A stretch of 5,689 nucleotides of DNA from DATEPR01 sp036503065 (GCA_036503065.1 DASXXM010000320.1:1-5689), one strand, 5' to 3'; shown: positions 1 through 5,637, counted from the stretch's first letter. Numbers and translations are program-made. Notes: a model not told the origin generated them from the sequence alone.

Positions 1-221
1 GTGCGCTCGACCACGGTGTCGGTCAGTTCGCGCTCACGCTCGACCATGCCGGCGCGGATGTCGGCCCCGAAGGTGCCCAGCGCGCCGGCCAGTTCGCTGA
101 TCGCGTCGCCGATGTTGCCCGCAATGCCGGCCGGCGTCGCCTGCCGCGCCGCCTGACCCGCCTTGCGGTGCAGGACAACCCCGGCCGCCACGCCGATGCC
201 CAGCCAGAACAGGCGCTTCAT
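1..221 (-). CDS. DUF6167-family hypothetical protein, C-terminus cut by window edge
   Basis: The first 73 codons are visible, starting at ATG 221-219. The protein opens MKRLFWLGIGVAAGVVL, a short hydrophobic segment that is probably a membrane anchor. A basic patch (HRK) and a helical stretch rich in Ala and Gly follow (TPAGIAGNIGDAISELAGALGTF in pieces), then a charged helix (ERERELTD). This pattern matches the small DUF6167 proteins that sit between a DUF948 gene and alaS in many actinobacteria; no biochemical function is known. The start codon overlaps the stop of the upstream gene by one base (TGATG), and a GGAGG lies 9 nt upstream, so translation is probably coupled. The 3' end lies beyond position 1. 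The gene is certain; the family call rests on recognition of the N-terminus and on context. Confidence 0.8.
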   Translation of the reverse strand, partial: MKRLFWLGIGVAAGVVLHRKAGQAARQATPAGIAGNIGDAISELAGALGTFGADIRAGMVERERELTDTVVER

Positions 222-628
222 CACTTCCGGCCTCCCCGGCGCTGCTTGCGGGAGTGCTTGCCCGGCACGTCCGCCTTGGCCCGGCGACGGGCCCGCACCG
301 CCCTGCTGATGCCGTAGGACAGCGCCGCCGTCTTCACCAGCGGCCCGCCGAGCGTCGCGGTGAACAACGAGGTCAGTGCCGACACGTTGCCGGTGACCGC
401 GCGCGCGTTCGCCGCGATCCCGTCCACCCGCTCCAACTGCGTGTTGACGTGGCTGATCGTGGTGTTGGCGCCGGTGAACAGCGGATCGGAGTTCTCGTGC
501 GCCTTGCGGATCGCGATGGTCGCCTCGTCCAGCGTCCGGCCGAGTTTGATCAGCGGGATCGCGAGCAGCAGCACCAGCAGCACGAATGCGCCAGCGGCGA
601 CGAGCGCGGCGATCTGCCCTGCCGACAC
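221..628 (-). CDS. DUF948 domain-containing single-pass membrane protein
   Basis: A 135-residue protein starting at GTG 628-626. This start is chosen because GGGAGG lies 4 nt upstream and the protein then begins VSAGQIAAL, the usual N-terminus of the family; an in-frame ATG at 736 would add 36 residues unlike the family. Residues about 5-26 form one strongly hydrophobic transmembrane helix. The following part (KLGRTLDEATIAIRKAHEN, then a TGANTTISHVNTQLERVD region) is the conserved DUF948 body, predicted helical and probably coiled-coil. The segment LFTATLGGPLVKTAALSYG is also typical, and the tail is very basic (KHSRKQRRGGRK). The function of the family is unknown; a membrane location is inferred. 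It is followed by the DUF6167 gene with a 1-nt overlap. In related genomes rarA usually lies directly upstream, but here the toxin-immunity pair intervenes. Confidence 0.88.
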   Translation of the reverse strand: MSAGQIAALVAAGAFVLLVLLLAIPLIKLGRTLDEATIAIRKAHENSDPLFTGANTTISHVNTQLERVDGIAANARAVTGNVSALTSLFTATLGGPLVKTAALSYGISRAVRARRRAKADVPGKHSRKQRRGGRK

Positions 629-758
629 GAGTCCTCCCAGATGCTTCCTCAGGTTTGGCGGCCAGATTACCCGGCCGACCTGCGCCCAGCGCGGCGGGAC
701 CGGCCGCAGTTGATCAACATAGTCGACCGCCACCATGGTAGGCGGACCGCTACTCCCC

Positions 759-780
759 CGGCGCGGCGTTTTCCGCGCCG
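759..780. repeat. Perfect 8-bp inverted repeat (hairpin) in the divergent spacer
   Basis: CGGCGCGG (759-766) and CCGCGCCG (773-780) are perfect reverse complements around a 6-nt CGTTTT loop. The repeat lies between the divergent DUF948 gene (start 628) and the toxin gene (start 824), 44 nt before the toxin start. No run of T follows on either strand, so a classical intrinsic terminator is not indicated. It could be an operator, an RNA hairpin in the toxin leader, or a chance GC palindrome in GC-rich DNA. Confidence 0.45.
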
Positions 781-823
781 ACCCAGGTCGCCGCAGGCGG
801 CCGTCCGCAGCACAATCCGACTC

Positions 824-1567
824 GTGGCAACCGCTGAGGACCTGGCGCAGGAACTACGACGGCTGCTTGAACTGCTCGATCACGCGACGGCACAACTCGG
901 ACGCGTGGCCGCCAGTCTCGATGGTTTCCACATCTCCTGGACGCACGTGATGTCCGGTTCTTCCGCTCCCGAATCCGAGCAGGTCGTCGCGGGCCTGACC
1001 GCTTCGATGAGGCGCGTCGACGAGGCACGAGCCGCCGTCGCGACCGCGTCTGCGGCAATCCAGCGGTACCTCCGGCACATTCTGGGTCCGCAGGAACCAG
1101 ACAAGCACCGTCAACAGGAGCCGTCGCGACCTCCCGGCCGTCCGCTGCCGGAACGGATTTCGGAGTCCAGGGCTCGGGTCGGGTCTCGCCCGATACGCAC
1201 CCCTACCAGCGGCGAGTGGGTGCGTTCGGACGGTGCGACGCTGCGCGTCAACAGCGGCGACTCGGACCGCTGGTACCCGGAGGTGGTCGCCTTCATCAGA
1301 ACGCACCTGCCTGAGCGCTACCGACGTGCGTTGGCCGTCGCGACGCACTGCGAAGCCAAAGTTGCCATCGCCATGCGCGACGGCTGGACCCACAGCGAGA
1401 ACCTGGTGGTCGACAAGACGGTATGCGGCACGCGCACGTTCGATTCGCACCAGAAGTGGACCTGCGACAAACTGCTGCCCATGCTCCTGCCGCCAGGCAC
1501 GCGATTGACTGTCGTGCAGGGCGACGGCACGAGCCTGACCTACGTGGGAGCGGAAGACCCAGCATGA
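824..1567 (+). CDS. DddA-like (SCP1.201-like) cytidine deaminase toxin
   Basis: Predicted 247-residue polymorphic toxin of the SCP1.201/DddA-like deaminase family, whose characterised members deaminate cytosine in double-stranded DNA. Residues 1-88 form a helical region (helices about 1-32 and 50-87) rich in Leu/Ala; residues 89-128 are a Pro/Arg-rich linker; the deaminase domain covers about 129-243. Visible motifs are GEWV (130-133), RVNSGD (141-146), HCEAK (175-179) with zinc-ligand H175 and catalytic E177, then C201 and C214 as the likely zinc cysteines, and the family-typical CDKLLPMLLPPGTRLTVV (214-231) and TYVG (239-242). GTG 824 is chosen because the open frame further upstream runs antisense to the DUF948 gene and reads as Arg/Pro-rich shadow sequence; no good Shine-Dalgarno precedes it, so the start is uncertain and leaderless translation is possible. 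There is no signal peptide and no Rhs or other trafficking domain. The stop overlaps the immunity gene start (ATGA). The family call is strong; substrate (dsDNA, ssDNA or RNA) is not decided by sequence. Confidence 0.85.
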   Translation: MATAEDLAQELRRLLELLDHATAQLGRVAASLDGFHISWTHVMSGSSAPESEQVVAGLTASMRRVDEARAAVATASAAIQRYLRHILGPQEPDKHRQQEPSRPPGRPLPERISESRARVGSRPIRTPTSGEWVRSDGATLRVNSGDSDRWYPEVVAFIRTHLPERYRRALAVATHCEAKVAIAMRDGWTHSENLVVDKTVCGTRTFDSHQKWTCDKLLPMLLPPGTRLTVVQGDGTSLTYVGAEDPA

Positions 1568-1950
1568 CGTTCATCGCCAGTGTGCCCACTGACCACGACG
1601 ACGAGGGCGGCTTCACCCTCACGGTGGCCTTGCCGGCAGAGGTGACCAACCTGGTGACCCGCCTGGTCACCGAGGAAACCGGTACCGCTCACATCGAGGG
1701 CGAAACCGCCGACTATGTGGTCCAAGCCCACGTCGAGCACGACTTCGGCTACCTGTTCTACGTCGACGACCGAAGCGACGCCGCATACAGCGTCGGCGAC
1801 CCCCGGTCGCCGGGCATCGAATCCAGCGAACAGAGCTTTCCGGCCGGTTCGGGCGTCGGCCTCGACGTGTTCGATGCTGCCTTGCGTCAACTGCTGGACA
1901 CCGATGGTCGTCCGACCGCCGTGTCGTGGCGTGCGGTGGATATCAGGTAG
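1564..1950 (+). CDS. Imm1-family immunity protein for the deaminase toxin
   Basis: A 128-residue acidic soluble protein starting at ATG 1564, overlapping the toxin stop by 4 nt (ATGA), with GGAAG 7 nt upstream of the start. It resembles Imm1 immunity proteins, the antidotes usually found next to SCP1.201/DddA-like deaminases: an N-terminal variable strand-rich part, then HDFGYLFYVDD (residues 59-69), SVGDPRSPG (75-83), a FPAGSGVGL segment (91-99), an amphipathic helix ending in ALRQLLDT (107-114) and the closing RPTAVSWRAVD (117-127). The family blocks the toxin by direct binding in the producing cell. The ATGA overlap makes the two products co-translated, as expected for a toxin-antidote pair. 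24 of its 128 codons end in A or T, clearly more than in rarA. The 3' end overlaps the convergent rarA stop by 8 bp. No other function fits better. Confidence 0.85.
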   Translation: MTFIASVPTDHDDEGGFTLTVALPAEVTNLVTRLVTEETGTAHIEGETADYVVQAHVEHDFGYLFYVDDRSDAAYSVGDPRSPGIESSEQSFPAGSGVGLDVFDAALRQLLDTDGRPTAVSWRAVDIR

Positions 1951-3286
1951 GTGCGTCGTCGCCGCGGATGGCTCTGCGTAGTTTTGGTACGCGGTCGGCC
2001 AGGACGCGTTCGGCGCCGTGGGTGGTTGGCTGGTAGTAGTCGCGGCCGACCAGTTCGTCCGGTGGGTACTGCTGGGCGACCACGCCTTCCGGCACGTCGT
2101 GCGGGTAGCGGTAGCCCTGGGCGTTGCCCAGGCGCGCCGCGCCGGCGTAGTGGCCGTCGCGCAGGGGTGGCGGTACGGAGCCTGCGGCACCGTCGCGGAC
2201 GTCGGCGGTGGCCGCGCCGATGGCCACGGTCACGGCGTTGGACTTGGGGGCGGTGGCCAGGTGGATGGTTGCCTGGGCCAGCGCCAGTCGGGCCTCCGGC
2301 ATGCCGATGAACTGGACCGCGGCCGCCGCTGCGGTGGCCGTCTGCAACGCCGTCGGGTCGGCCATGCCGACGTCCTCGCTGGCGTGTACCACCAGCCGCC
2401 GCGCGATGAAGCGGGGGTCCTCGCCCGCCTCGATCATCCTGGCCAGGTAGTGCAGCGCGGCATCCACGTCCGAGCCGCGGATCGACTTGATGAACGCGCT
2501 GATCACGTCGTAGTGCTGGTCGCCGTCCCGGTCGTAGCGGACCGACGCCTTGTCCACCGCGGCCTCGACGGTGCCCAGGGCGATCGACACGGCACCGGTG
2601 GAGCGGGCCGCCTCGGCCGCGGCCTCCAGCGCGGTGAGGGCCCGGCGAGCGTCGCCGCCCGCCAGGCGGACCAGGTGGTCCTCGGCGTCCGGCGCCAGGT
2701 CGAGTTCGCCGGCCAGGCCGCGCGGGTCGGTCAGGGCGCGACGGACCAACGCGCGGACGTCCGCGTCCGACAGCGGGCGCAGTTGCAGCACCAGGGAGCG
2801 GGACAGCAGCGGCGACACGACCGAGAACGACGGGTTCTCCGTCGTCGCCGCGACCAGCAGCACGGTCCGGACCTCCACCGCACCCAGCAGCGCGTCCTGC
2901 TGGGTCTTGGAAAAACGGTGCACCTCGTCGATGAACAGGACGGTGGCTGCCCCGCTGTTGCGCAGCCGCAGCCGGGCCTCCTCGATGACCGCGCGGACCT
3001 CCTTCACCCCGGCCGACAGCGCCGACATCGCGACGAACCGGCGGCCGGTGGCCAGCGACACCAGCATCGCGAGGGTGGTCTTGCCGGTGCCGGGCGGGCC
3101 GTAGAGCAGGACCGACGCGGGCGCGGCGCCCTCGACCAGCCTGCGCAGCGGCGCGCCAGGGCCGAGCAGATGGTCCTGGCCGAGCACCTCGTCCAGCGAT
3201 CTGGGCCGCATCCGCACGGCCAGCGGGGCGTTCACGTCCACCGGATCGTCCCGAGGCGCCGCGTCGCCGAACAGTCCCTCTTGCAC
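1943..3286 (-). CDS. rarA: Replication-associated recombination protein A (RarA/MgsA, AAA+ ATPase)
   Basis: A 447-residue AAA+ ATPase, the usual length of RarA. Members act as homo-oligomers at stalled replication forks and ssDNA gaps, related to clamp-loader ATPases. Visible features from GTG 3286: the N-terminal family signature PLAVRMRPRSLDEVLGQDHLL (residues about 21-41), Walker A GPPGTGKT (63-70), Walker B VLFIDEVHRF (116-125; D120, E121), sensor 1 region ATTENPSF (147-154) and SPLLSR (158-163) with the likely arginine finger R163. The C-terminal half contains the RarA/MgsA tetramerisation region (IKSIRGSDVDAALHYLARM, EDPRFIARRLVVHASED). The start is chosen because relatives begin just before a GLF motif; extending to 3376 adds Trp/Arg-rich non-family sequence. 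No Shine-Dalgarno is visible, and a -10-like TAGCAT 7 nt upstream suggests a leaderless message. A 31-bp gap separates it from the co-directional aminotransferase gene, so partial co-transcription is possible. Confidence 0.95.
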   Translation of the reverse strand: MQEGLFGDAAPRDDPVDVNAPLAVRMRPRSLDEVLGQDHLLGPGAPLRRLVEGAAPASVLLYGPPGTGKTTLAMLVSLATGRRFVAMSALSAGVKEVRAVIEEARLRLRNSGAATVLFIDEVHRFSKTQQDALLGAVEVRTVLLVAATTENPSFSVVSPLLSRSLVLQLRPLSDADVRALVRRALTDPRGLAGELDLAPDAEDHLVRLAGGDARRALTALEAAAEAARSTGAVSIALGTVEAAVDKASVRYDRDGDQHYDVISAFIKSIRGSDVDAALHYLARMIEAGEDPRFIARRLVVHASEDVGMADPTALQTATAAAAAVQFIGMPEARLALAQATIHLATAPKSNAVTVAIGAATADVRDGAAGSVPPPLRDGHYAGAARLGNAQGYRYPHDVPEGVVAQQYPPDELVGRDYYQPTTHGAERVLADRVPKLRRAIRGDDAPT

Positions 3287-3293
3287 AATCAGG

Positions 3294-3320
3294 ATGCTAT
3301 TCGCCCACCACGACGGTCTA
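3294..3320 (-). promoter_or_regulatory. Candidate leaderless promoter of rarA
   Basis: On the minus strand, TAGCAT (3299-3294) fits the actinobacterial -10 pattern TANNNT and ends 7 nt before the rarA GTG, so the start site would fall on the start codon. TAGACC (3320-3315) is a possible -35 with a rather short 15-nt spacer, and overlaps the stop codon of the aminotransferase gene. The absence of a ribosome binding site before rarA agrees with a leaderless message. The evidence is pattern only. Confidence 0.35.
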
Positions 3321-4412
3321 CGCGAGCACCGCGCGCAACGCGGCCAGTACCAGTTCCGCGCGGTCCAGCCGGGCATTGTGGCCCATCAGGCCGATCCGCC
3401 ACACCGTGCCGGCGTACCTGCCGACGCCGCCGCCGATCTCGATGTCGTACTCGGTGAGCAGGCGATGCCGGATCTTCGCCGAGTCGACGCCGTCGGGTAC
3501 CCAGACCGTGGTCAGCTCGGGCAGCCGGTGACCTTCCGTGGCGAACGGCCGCAGGCCCAGGTCGACCAGCCCGGCCAGCAGGCGCTCGCCTGCGGTGCGG
3601 TGTCGCGCGAGGACGTCGGGCAGGCCCTCGTCCAGGATGCGGCCGAGGGCCGCGTGCAGCGACGCGATCATGGCCACCGGGGCGGTGTGGTGGTACGTGC
3701 GGCCGCCGGACGGGTCCGCGGCCACGTAGTCGCCGATCATGCCCAGGTCCAGGTACCAGGTCGGCGGCTTGACGACCCGCCGTGCCCACGCCCGGTCGTT
3801 GATGGTGAACGGAGACAGGCCCGGTGCCACGCCGAGGCACTTCTGCGTGCCGGCGTACGCCAGGTCGACGCCCCAGTCGTCGATCGCGACCTCGATGCCG
3901 GCCAGCGACGTGACGCAGTCGGCCAGCACCAGCGCGTCGCCGCGCTCGTGCACTGCGGCGGCCAGGCCTGCGATGTCGCTCTCGACCCCGGTGGACGTCT
4001 CGGCGTGCACGGCGGCGACCAGGTCCGGTGCCGGGTGCGCGGCCAGCACGGCGGCGATGTCGACCGGCCGGCCCCACTCGTGGTCCACCCGGACCACGTC
4101 GGCGCCGTAGCGGCCGGCCACGTCGCACATCCGCTCGCCGAACAGGCCGTTGACCGCGACCACGACGACCGTGCCCGGCCGCACGGTGTTCGCGAACGCC
4201 GCCTCCATGCCGATCGAGCCGGTGCCCGACAGCGGCAGGGTCCGCCGGTTCCCGGTCCGCCACACCGCGCGGAGCCGGTCGCAGGTCTCGTCCAGAACGC
4301 GCAGGAACTGCGGGTCGAGGTGACCGAGCAGCGGCGCGGCCAGCGCGGCCGTCGCCTCCGGATACGGGTTGGACGGGCCGGGCCCGAGCAGGCTGCGGTC
4401 GATCAACGGCAT
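3318..4412 (-). CDS. Class V PLP-dependent aminotransferase, alanine-glyoxylate/serine-glyoxylate type
   Basis: A 364-residue cytosolic fold-type I PLP enzyme, a normal length for the AGXT-like family, which moves the amino group of alanine or serine to glyoxylate or a related oxo-acid. Seen in order: the N-terminal family motif LLGPGPSNP (8-16), the glycine-rich SGTGSIGMEAAFAN (62-75), HAETSTG (136-142), the PLP-ring contact region LADCVTSLAG (163-172; D165), the Schiff-base lysine K191 in AGTQKCLGVAPGLSPF (187-202), and VWRIGLMG (337-344), whose R339 is the likely substrate-carboxylate arginine. All key residues are present. The ATG at 4412 puts the family motif at its normal position. No Shine-Dalgarno is evident, and a -10 box lies 6 nt upstream. 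It precedes rarA on the same strand by 31 bp with no metabolic link evident. The exact amino donor cannot be read from sequence. Confidence 0.92.
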   Translation of the reverse strand: MPLIDRSLLGPGPSNPYPEATAALAAPLLGHLDPQFLRVLDETCDRLRAVWRTGNRRTLPLSGTGSIGMEAAFANTVRPGTVVVVAVNGLFGERMCDVAGRYGADVVRVDHEWGRPVDIAAVLAAHPAPDLVAAVHAETSTGVESDIAGLAAAVHERGDALVLADCVTSLAGIEVAIDDWGVDLAYAGTQKCLGVAPGLSPFTINDRAWARRVVKPPTWYLDLGMIGDYVAADPSGGRTYHHTAPVAMIASLHAALGRILDEGLPDVLARHRTAGERLLAGLVDLGLRPFATEGHRLPELTTVWVPDGVDSAKIRHRLLTEYDIEIGGGVGRYAGTVWRIGLMGHNARLDRAELVLAALRAVLA

Positions 4413-4416
4413 GCGC

Positions 4417-4436
4417 CCAACCTAACCCGAGGTTGG
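4417..4436. repeat. Palindrome CCAACCT-N6-AGGTTGG over the aminotransferase -10 box
   Basis: CCAACCT (4417-4423) and AGGTTGG (4430-4436) are perfect 7-bp inverted arms with 6 bp between them. One arm contains most of the -10 box, so a dimeric regulator bound here would block transcription. No T-run follows, which argues against a terminator. A role as operator is inferred from position and symmetry only. Confidence 0.45.
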
Positions 4437-4446
4437 ACGCCGCCAA
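4419..4446 (-). promoter_or_regulatory. Candidate leaderless promoter of the aminotransferase gene
   Basis: On the minus strand, TTGGCG (4446-4441), a 16-nt spacer and TAGGTT (4424-4419) resemble a housekeeping sigma promoter of actinobacteria. The -10 ends 6 nt before the ATG at 4412, so the transcript would start at or next to the start codon. The gene has no ribosome binding site, which supports this. Confidence 0.5.
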
Positions 4447-4485
4447 TCGACCGCCCTGGGCGCGCGGTTCAGGTGGCGACGAAGT

Positions 4486-4890
4486 TCACGTGGCGAAGGC
4501 CGCGCGTGCCTTCGCCGCGTCACGGATCGCCCGCGCCCAGTCCGTCATCGGCTCGCCGCTGCCCGCCGGATCACTCGAGTCGGTGGCCCCCAGCACGGCG
4601 TCGTACAACCGCTGCCACAGGTCGACGCCGTTCCACTCGACGAACCTGCGGTAGGCGGTTGGCACCGCGATGCCGAACGACACCGGCAGCCTGCGCCACG
4701 CGCAGCCGCTGGTGAGCACGTACACCACGGCGACGAACACCGCGCGGTCACCGACCCTGGACCGGCCGCCGCCCTGTGGCCGTACCTTCGGCACCGGGAT
4801 CAACGGCTGCACAAGTGCCCACAGCTCGTCCGGAACCAACCGACGGGACAGCGGCGAAATCCGATCGTCGAAGTCAACCGAGTGCACCAC
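4486..4890 (-). CDS. IS5-type transposase N-terminal domain (DUF4096) only; catalytic part missing
   Basis: A 134-residue protein starting at GTG 4890, with GGAGG 7 nt upstream. Residues about 14-100 match the DNA-binding N-terminal part of IS5/IS4-type transposases (DUF4096): LVPDELWALVQPLIP, a PQGGGR turn, DRAVFVAVVYVLTSGCAWRRLP, a helix-turn-helix-like segment SFGIAVPTAYRRFVEW, and LWQRLYDAVL. In complete elements the text after DWxRAIxDAA continues through xVRAKxGGxLTG into the DDE catalytic domain. Here it ends after DWARAIRDAAKARAAFAT, and the next 73 bp up to the aminotransferase gene hold no continuation in any minus-strand frame. No terminal inverted repeat pair bracketing it was found. 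It is therefore an immobile remnant, or a retained DNA-binding protein; the intact ribosome binding site, promoter and operator-like repeat keep the second option open. Confidence 0.72.
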   Translation of the reverse strand: MVHSVDFDDRISPLSRRLVPDELWALVQPLIPVPKVRPQGGGRSRVGDRAVFVAVVYVLTSGCAWRRLPVSFGIAVPTAYRRFVEWNGVDLWQRLYDAVLGATDSSDPAGSGEPMTDWARAIRDAAKARAAFAT

Positions 4891-4906
4891 AAAGCCACCT
4901 CCAGCC

Positions 4907-4935
4907 GGAATACCTCTTTGTTGTAGAGGCATTCC
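4907..4935. repeat. 11-bp inverted repeat enclosing the -10 box of the transposase-like gene
   Basis: GGAATACCTCT (4907-4917) and AGAGGCATTCC (4925-4935) are inverted repeats with a single mismatch and a 7-nt centre. The -10 box TACAAC (4925-4920) lies mainly in that centre. Because the predicted start site falls in the distal arm, the message would not carry the full hairpin, so a DNA operator is more likely than an RNA structure. A leftover transposon end is the alternative, but no partner copy was found downstream. Confidence 0.55.
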
Positions 4936-4948
4936 AGCCAACGGTCAA
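4920..4948 (-). promoter_or_regulatory. Candidate promoter of the transposase-like gene
   Basis: On the minus strand, TTGACC (4948-4943) and TACAAC (4925-4920) are separated by exactly 17 nt. The start site would fall near 4913, giving a leader of about 22 nt that carries the GGAGG ribosome binding site (4902-4898). The -35 matches the consensus well; the -10 is moderate. Confidence 0.5.
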
Positions 4949-4992
4949 TCGGCCGCATGGTGCAAATCTTTGCCGGACATCTCGATTTGGCG

Positions 4993-5637
4993 TCAATACG
5001 CCCCGATCCGATCCGCCCCGAGCGTGTCAGAACTGACCGTGTCCCTGGCATGCCACCGCTGCATGGCGTGCTGCACCATCGTGATGAGTGCCTGTTTGGT
5101 GGATTCGCGCTTCCGCGCGTCGCACTTCACGATCGGCACGTCCACCGGTATGGCCATGGCTTCCCGCACATCCTCGACCGGATACTGTGGCACGCCTTCG
5201 AAGCAGTTCATGCCGATGATGTAGGGCAGCCGGCGTTCCTCGAAGTAGTCGATGGCACCGAAGGAATCGGCCAGCCGCCTGGTGTCGGCGAGCACCACGG
5301 CGCCGATCGCGCCGCGCACCAGGTCGTCCCACATGAACCAGAACCGGTGCTGCCCCGGCGTCCCGAACAGGTACAGGATCAACTCGGAGTCCAGGGTGAC
5401 CCGGCCGAAGTCCATCGCGACGGTGGTGGTGGTCTTGCCCGGCGTGTGGCGCAGGTCGTCGATACCGCTGCTCGCTTCGGTCATCACCGCCTCCGTTGTC
5501 AGCGGCGTGATCTCGGACACGGAGCCGACGAACGTGGTCTTGCCGACCCCGAAACCGCCTGCCACCACGATCTTCGCCGAGGTCGCGGTCCGCGCGAGCG
5601 GGGTCCGGTTCGTCGGATCAAAGTCGACGGAGTCCAC
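4993..5637 (-). CDS. cvnD: Conservon small GTPase, CvnD-like (MglA/Ras-superfamily-like)
   Basis: A 214-residue GTP-binding protein of the conservon type. Conservons encode a histidine-kinase-like CvnA, a Roadblock protein CvnB, a DUF742 protein CvnC and the GTPase CvnD, which form a membrane-associated complex resembling G-protein signalling. Seen: the P-loop GGFGVGKTT (27-35), the switch region with DFGRV (76-80), a G3-like FGTPGQHRFWFMWDDL (91-106) in place of the Ras DTAGQ, VVLADTR (114-120), NCF (144-146) in the G4 position and CDAR (172-175) in the G5 position. It is soluble with no signal peptide. It starts at GTG 5637 and overlaps the upstream DUF742 gene by 20 nt, with GAAAGGG 6 nt before the start. 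No cytochrome P450 (CvnE) follows; the next gene is the transposase remnant 102 bp away. The family is certain; the signal it serves is unknown. Confidence 0.93.
   Translation of the reverse strand: MDSVDFDPTNRTPLARTATSAKIVVAGGFGVGKTTFVGSVSEITPLTTEAVMTEASSGIDDLRHTPGKTTTTVAMDFGRVTLDSELILYLFGTPGQHRFWFMWDDLVRGAIGAVVLADTRRLADSFGAIDYFEERRLPYIIGMNCFEGVPQYPVEDVREAMAIPVDVPIVKCDARKRESTKQALITMVQHAMQRWHARDTVSSDTLGADRIGAY

Noticed and set aside
629..736. Longer DUF948 product starting at ATG 736
   Set aside because: The added 36 residues do not match the family; GTG 628 has GGGAGG just upstream and the typical VSAGQIAAL opening.
811..816. CACAAT 7 nt before the toxin GTG as a leaderless -10 box
   Set aside because: It departs from the TANNNT pattern at the first base and has no plausible -35, so it is not listed as a promoter.
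254..823. Upstream extension of the toxin reading frame to an ATG at 254
   Set aside because: It runs fully antisense to the well-supported DUF948 gene and reads as Arg/Pro/His-rich shadow sequence; the helical toxin N-terminus begins naturally at GTG 824.
737..1951. GGTAGG at 737-742 and 1946-1951 as target-site duplications bounding the toxin module
   Set aside because: Only 6 bp match, with no flanking similarity; expected by chance.
3287..3376. Longer RarA starting at 3376
   Set aside because: The extra N-terminus is Trp/Arg/Cys-rich, overlaps the aminotransferase gene and lies before the usual family start.
2018..3457. Long plus-strand open frames opposite rarA and opposite the aminotransferase gene (3294-4715)
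   Set aside because: The translations are Arg/Gly/Ala/Gln-rich low-complexity shadows typical of high-GC antisense frames, with no recognisable domain.
3289..4446. Second minus-strand frame across the aminotransferase gene
   Set aside because: Arg/Pro/Gly-rich out-of-frame product; the other frame carries all class V aminotransferase motifs.
4962..5002. Small inverted repeats after the GTPase gene (GGCGT/ACGCC 4989-5002 and CAAATC/GATTTG 4963-4989) as a terminator
   Set aside because: Stems of 5-6 bp with no T-run on the minus strand; too weak to call.
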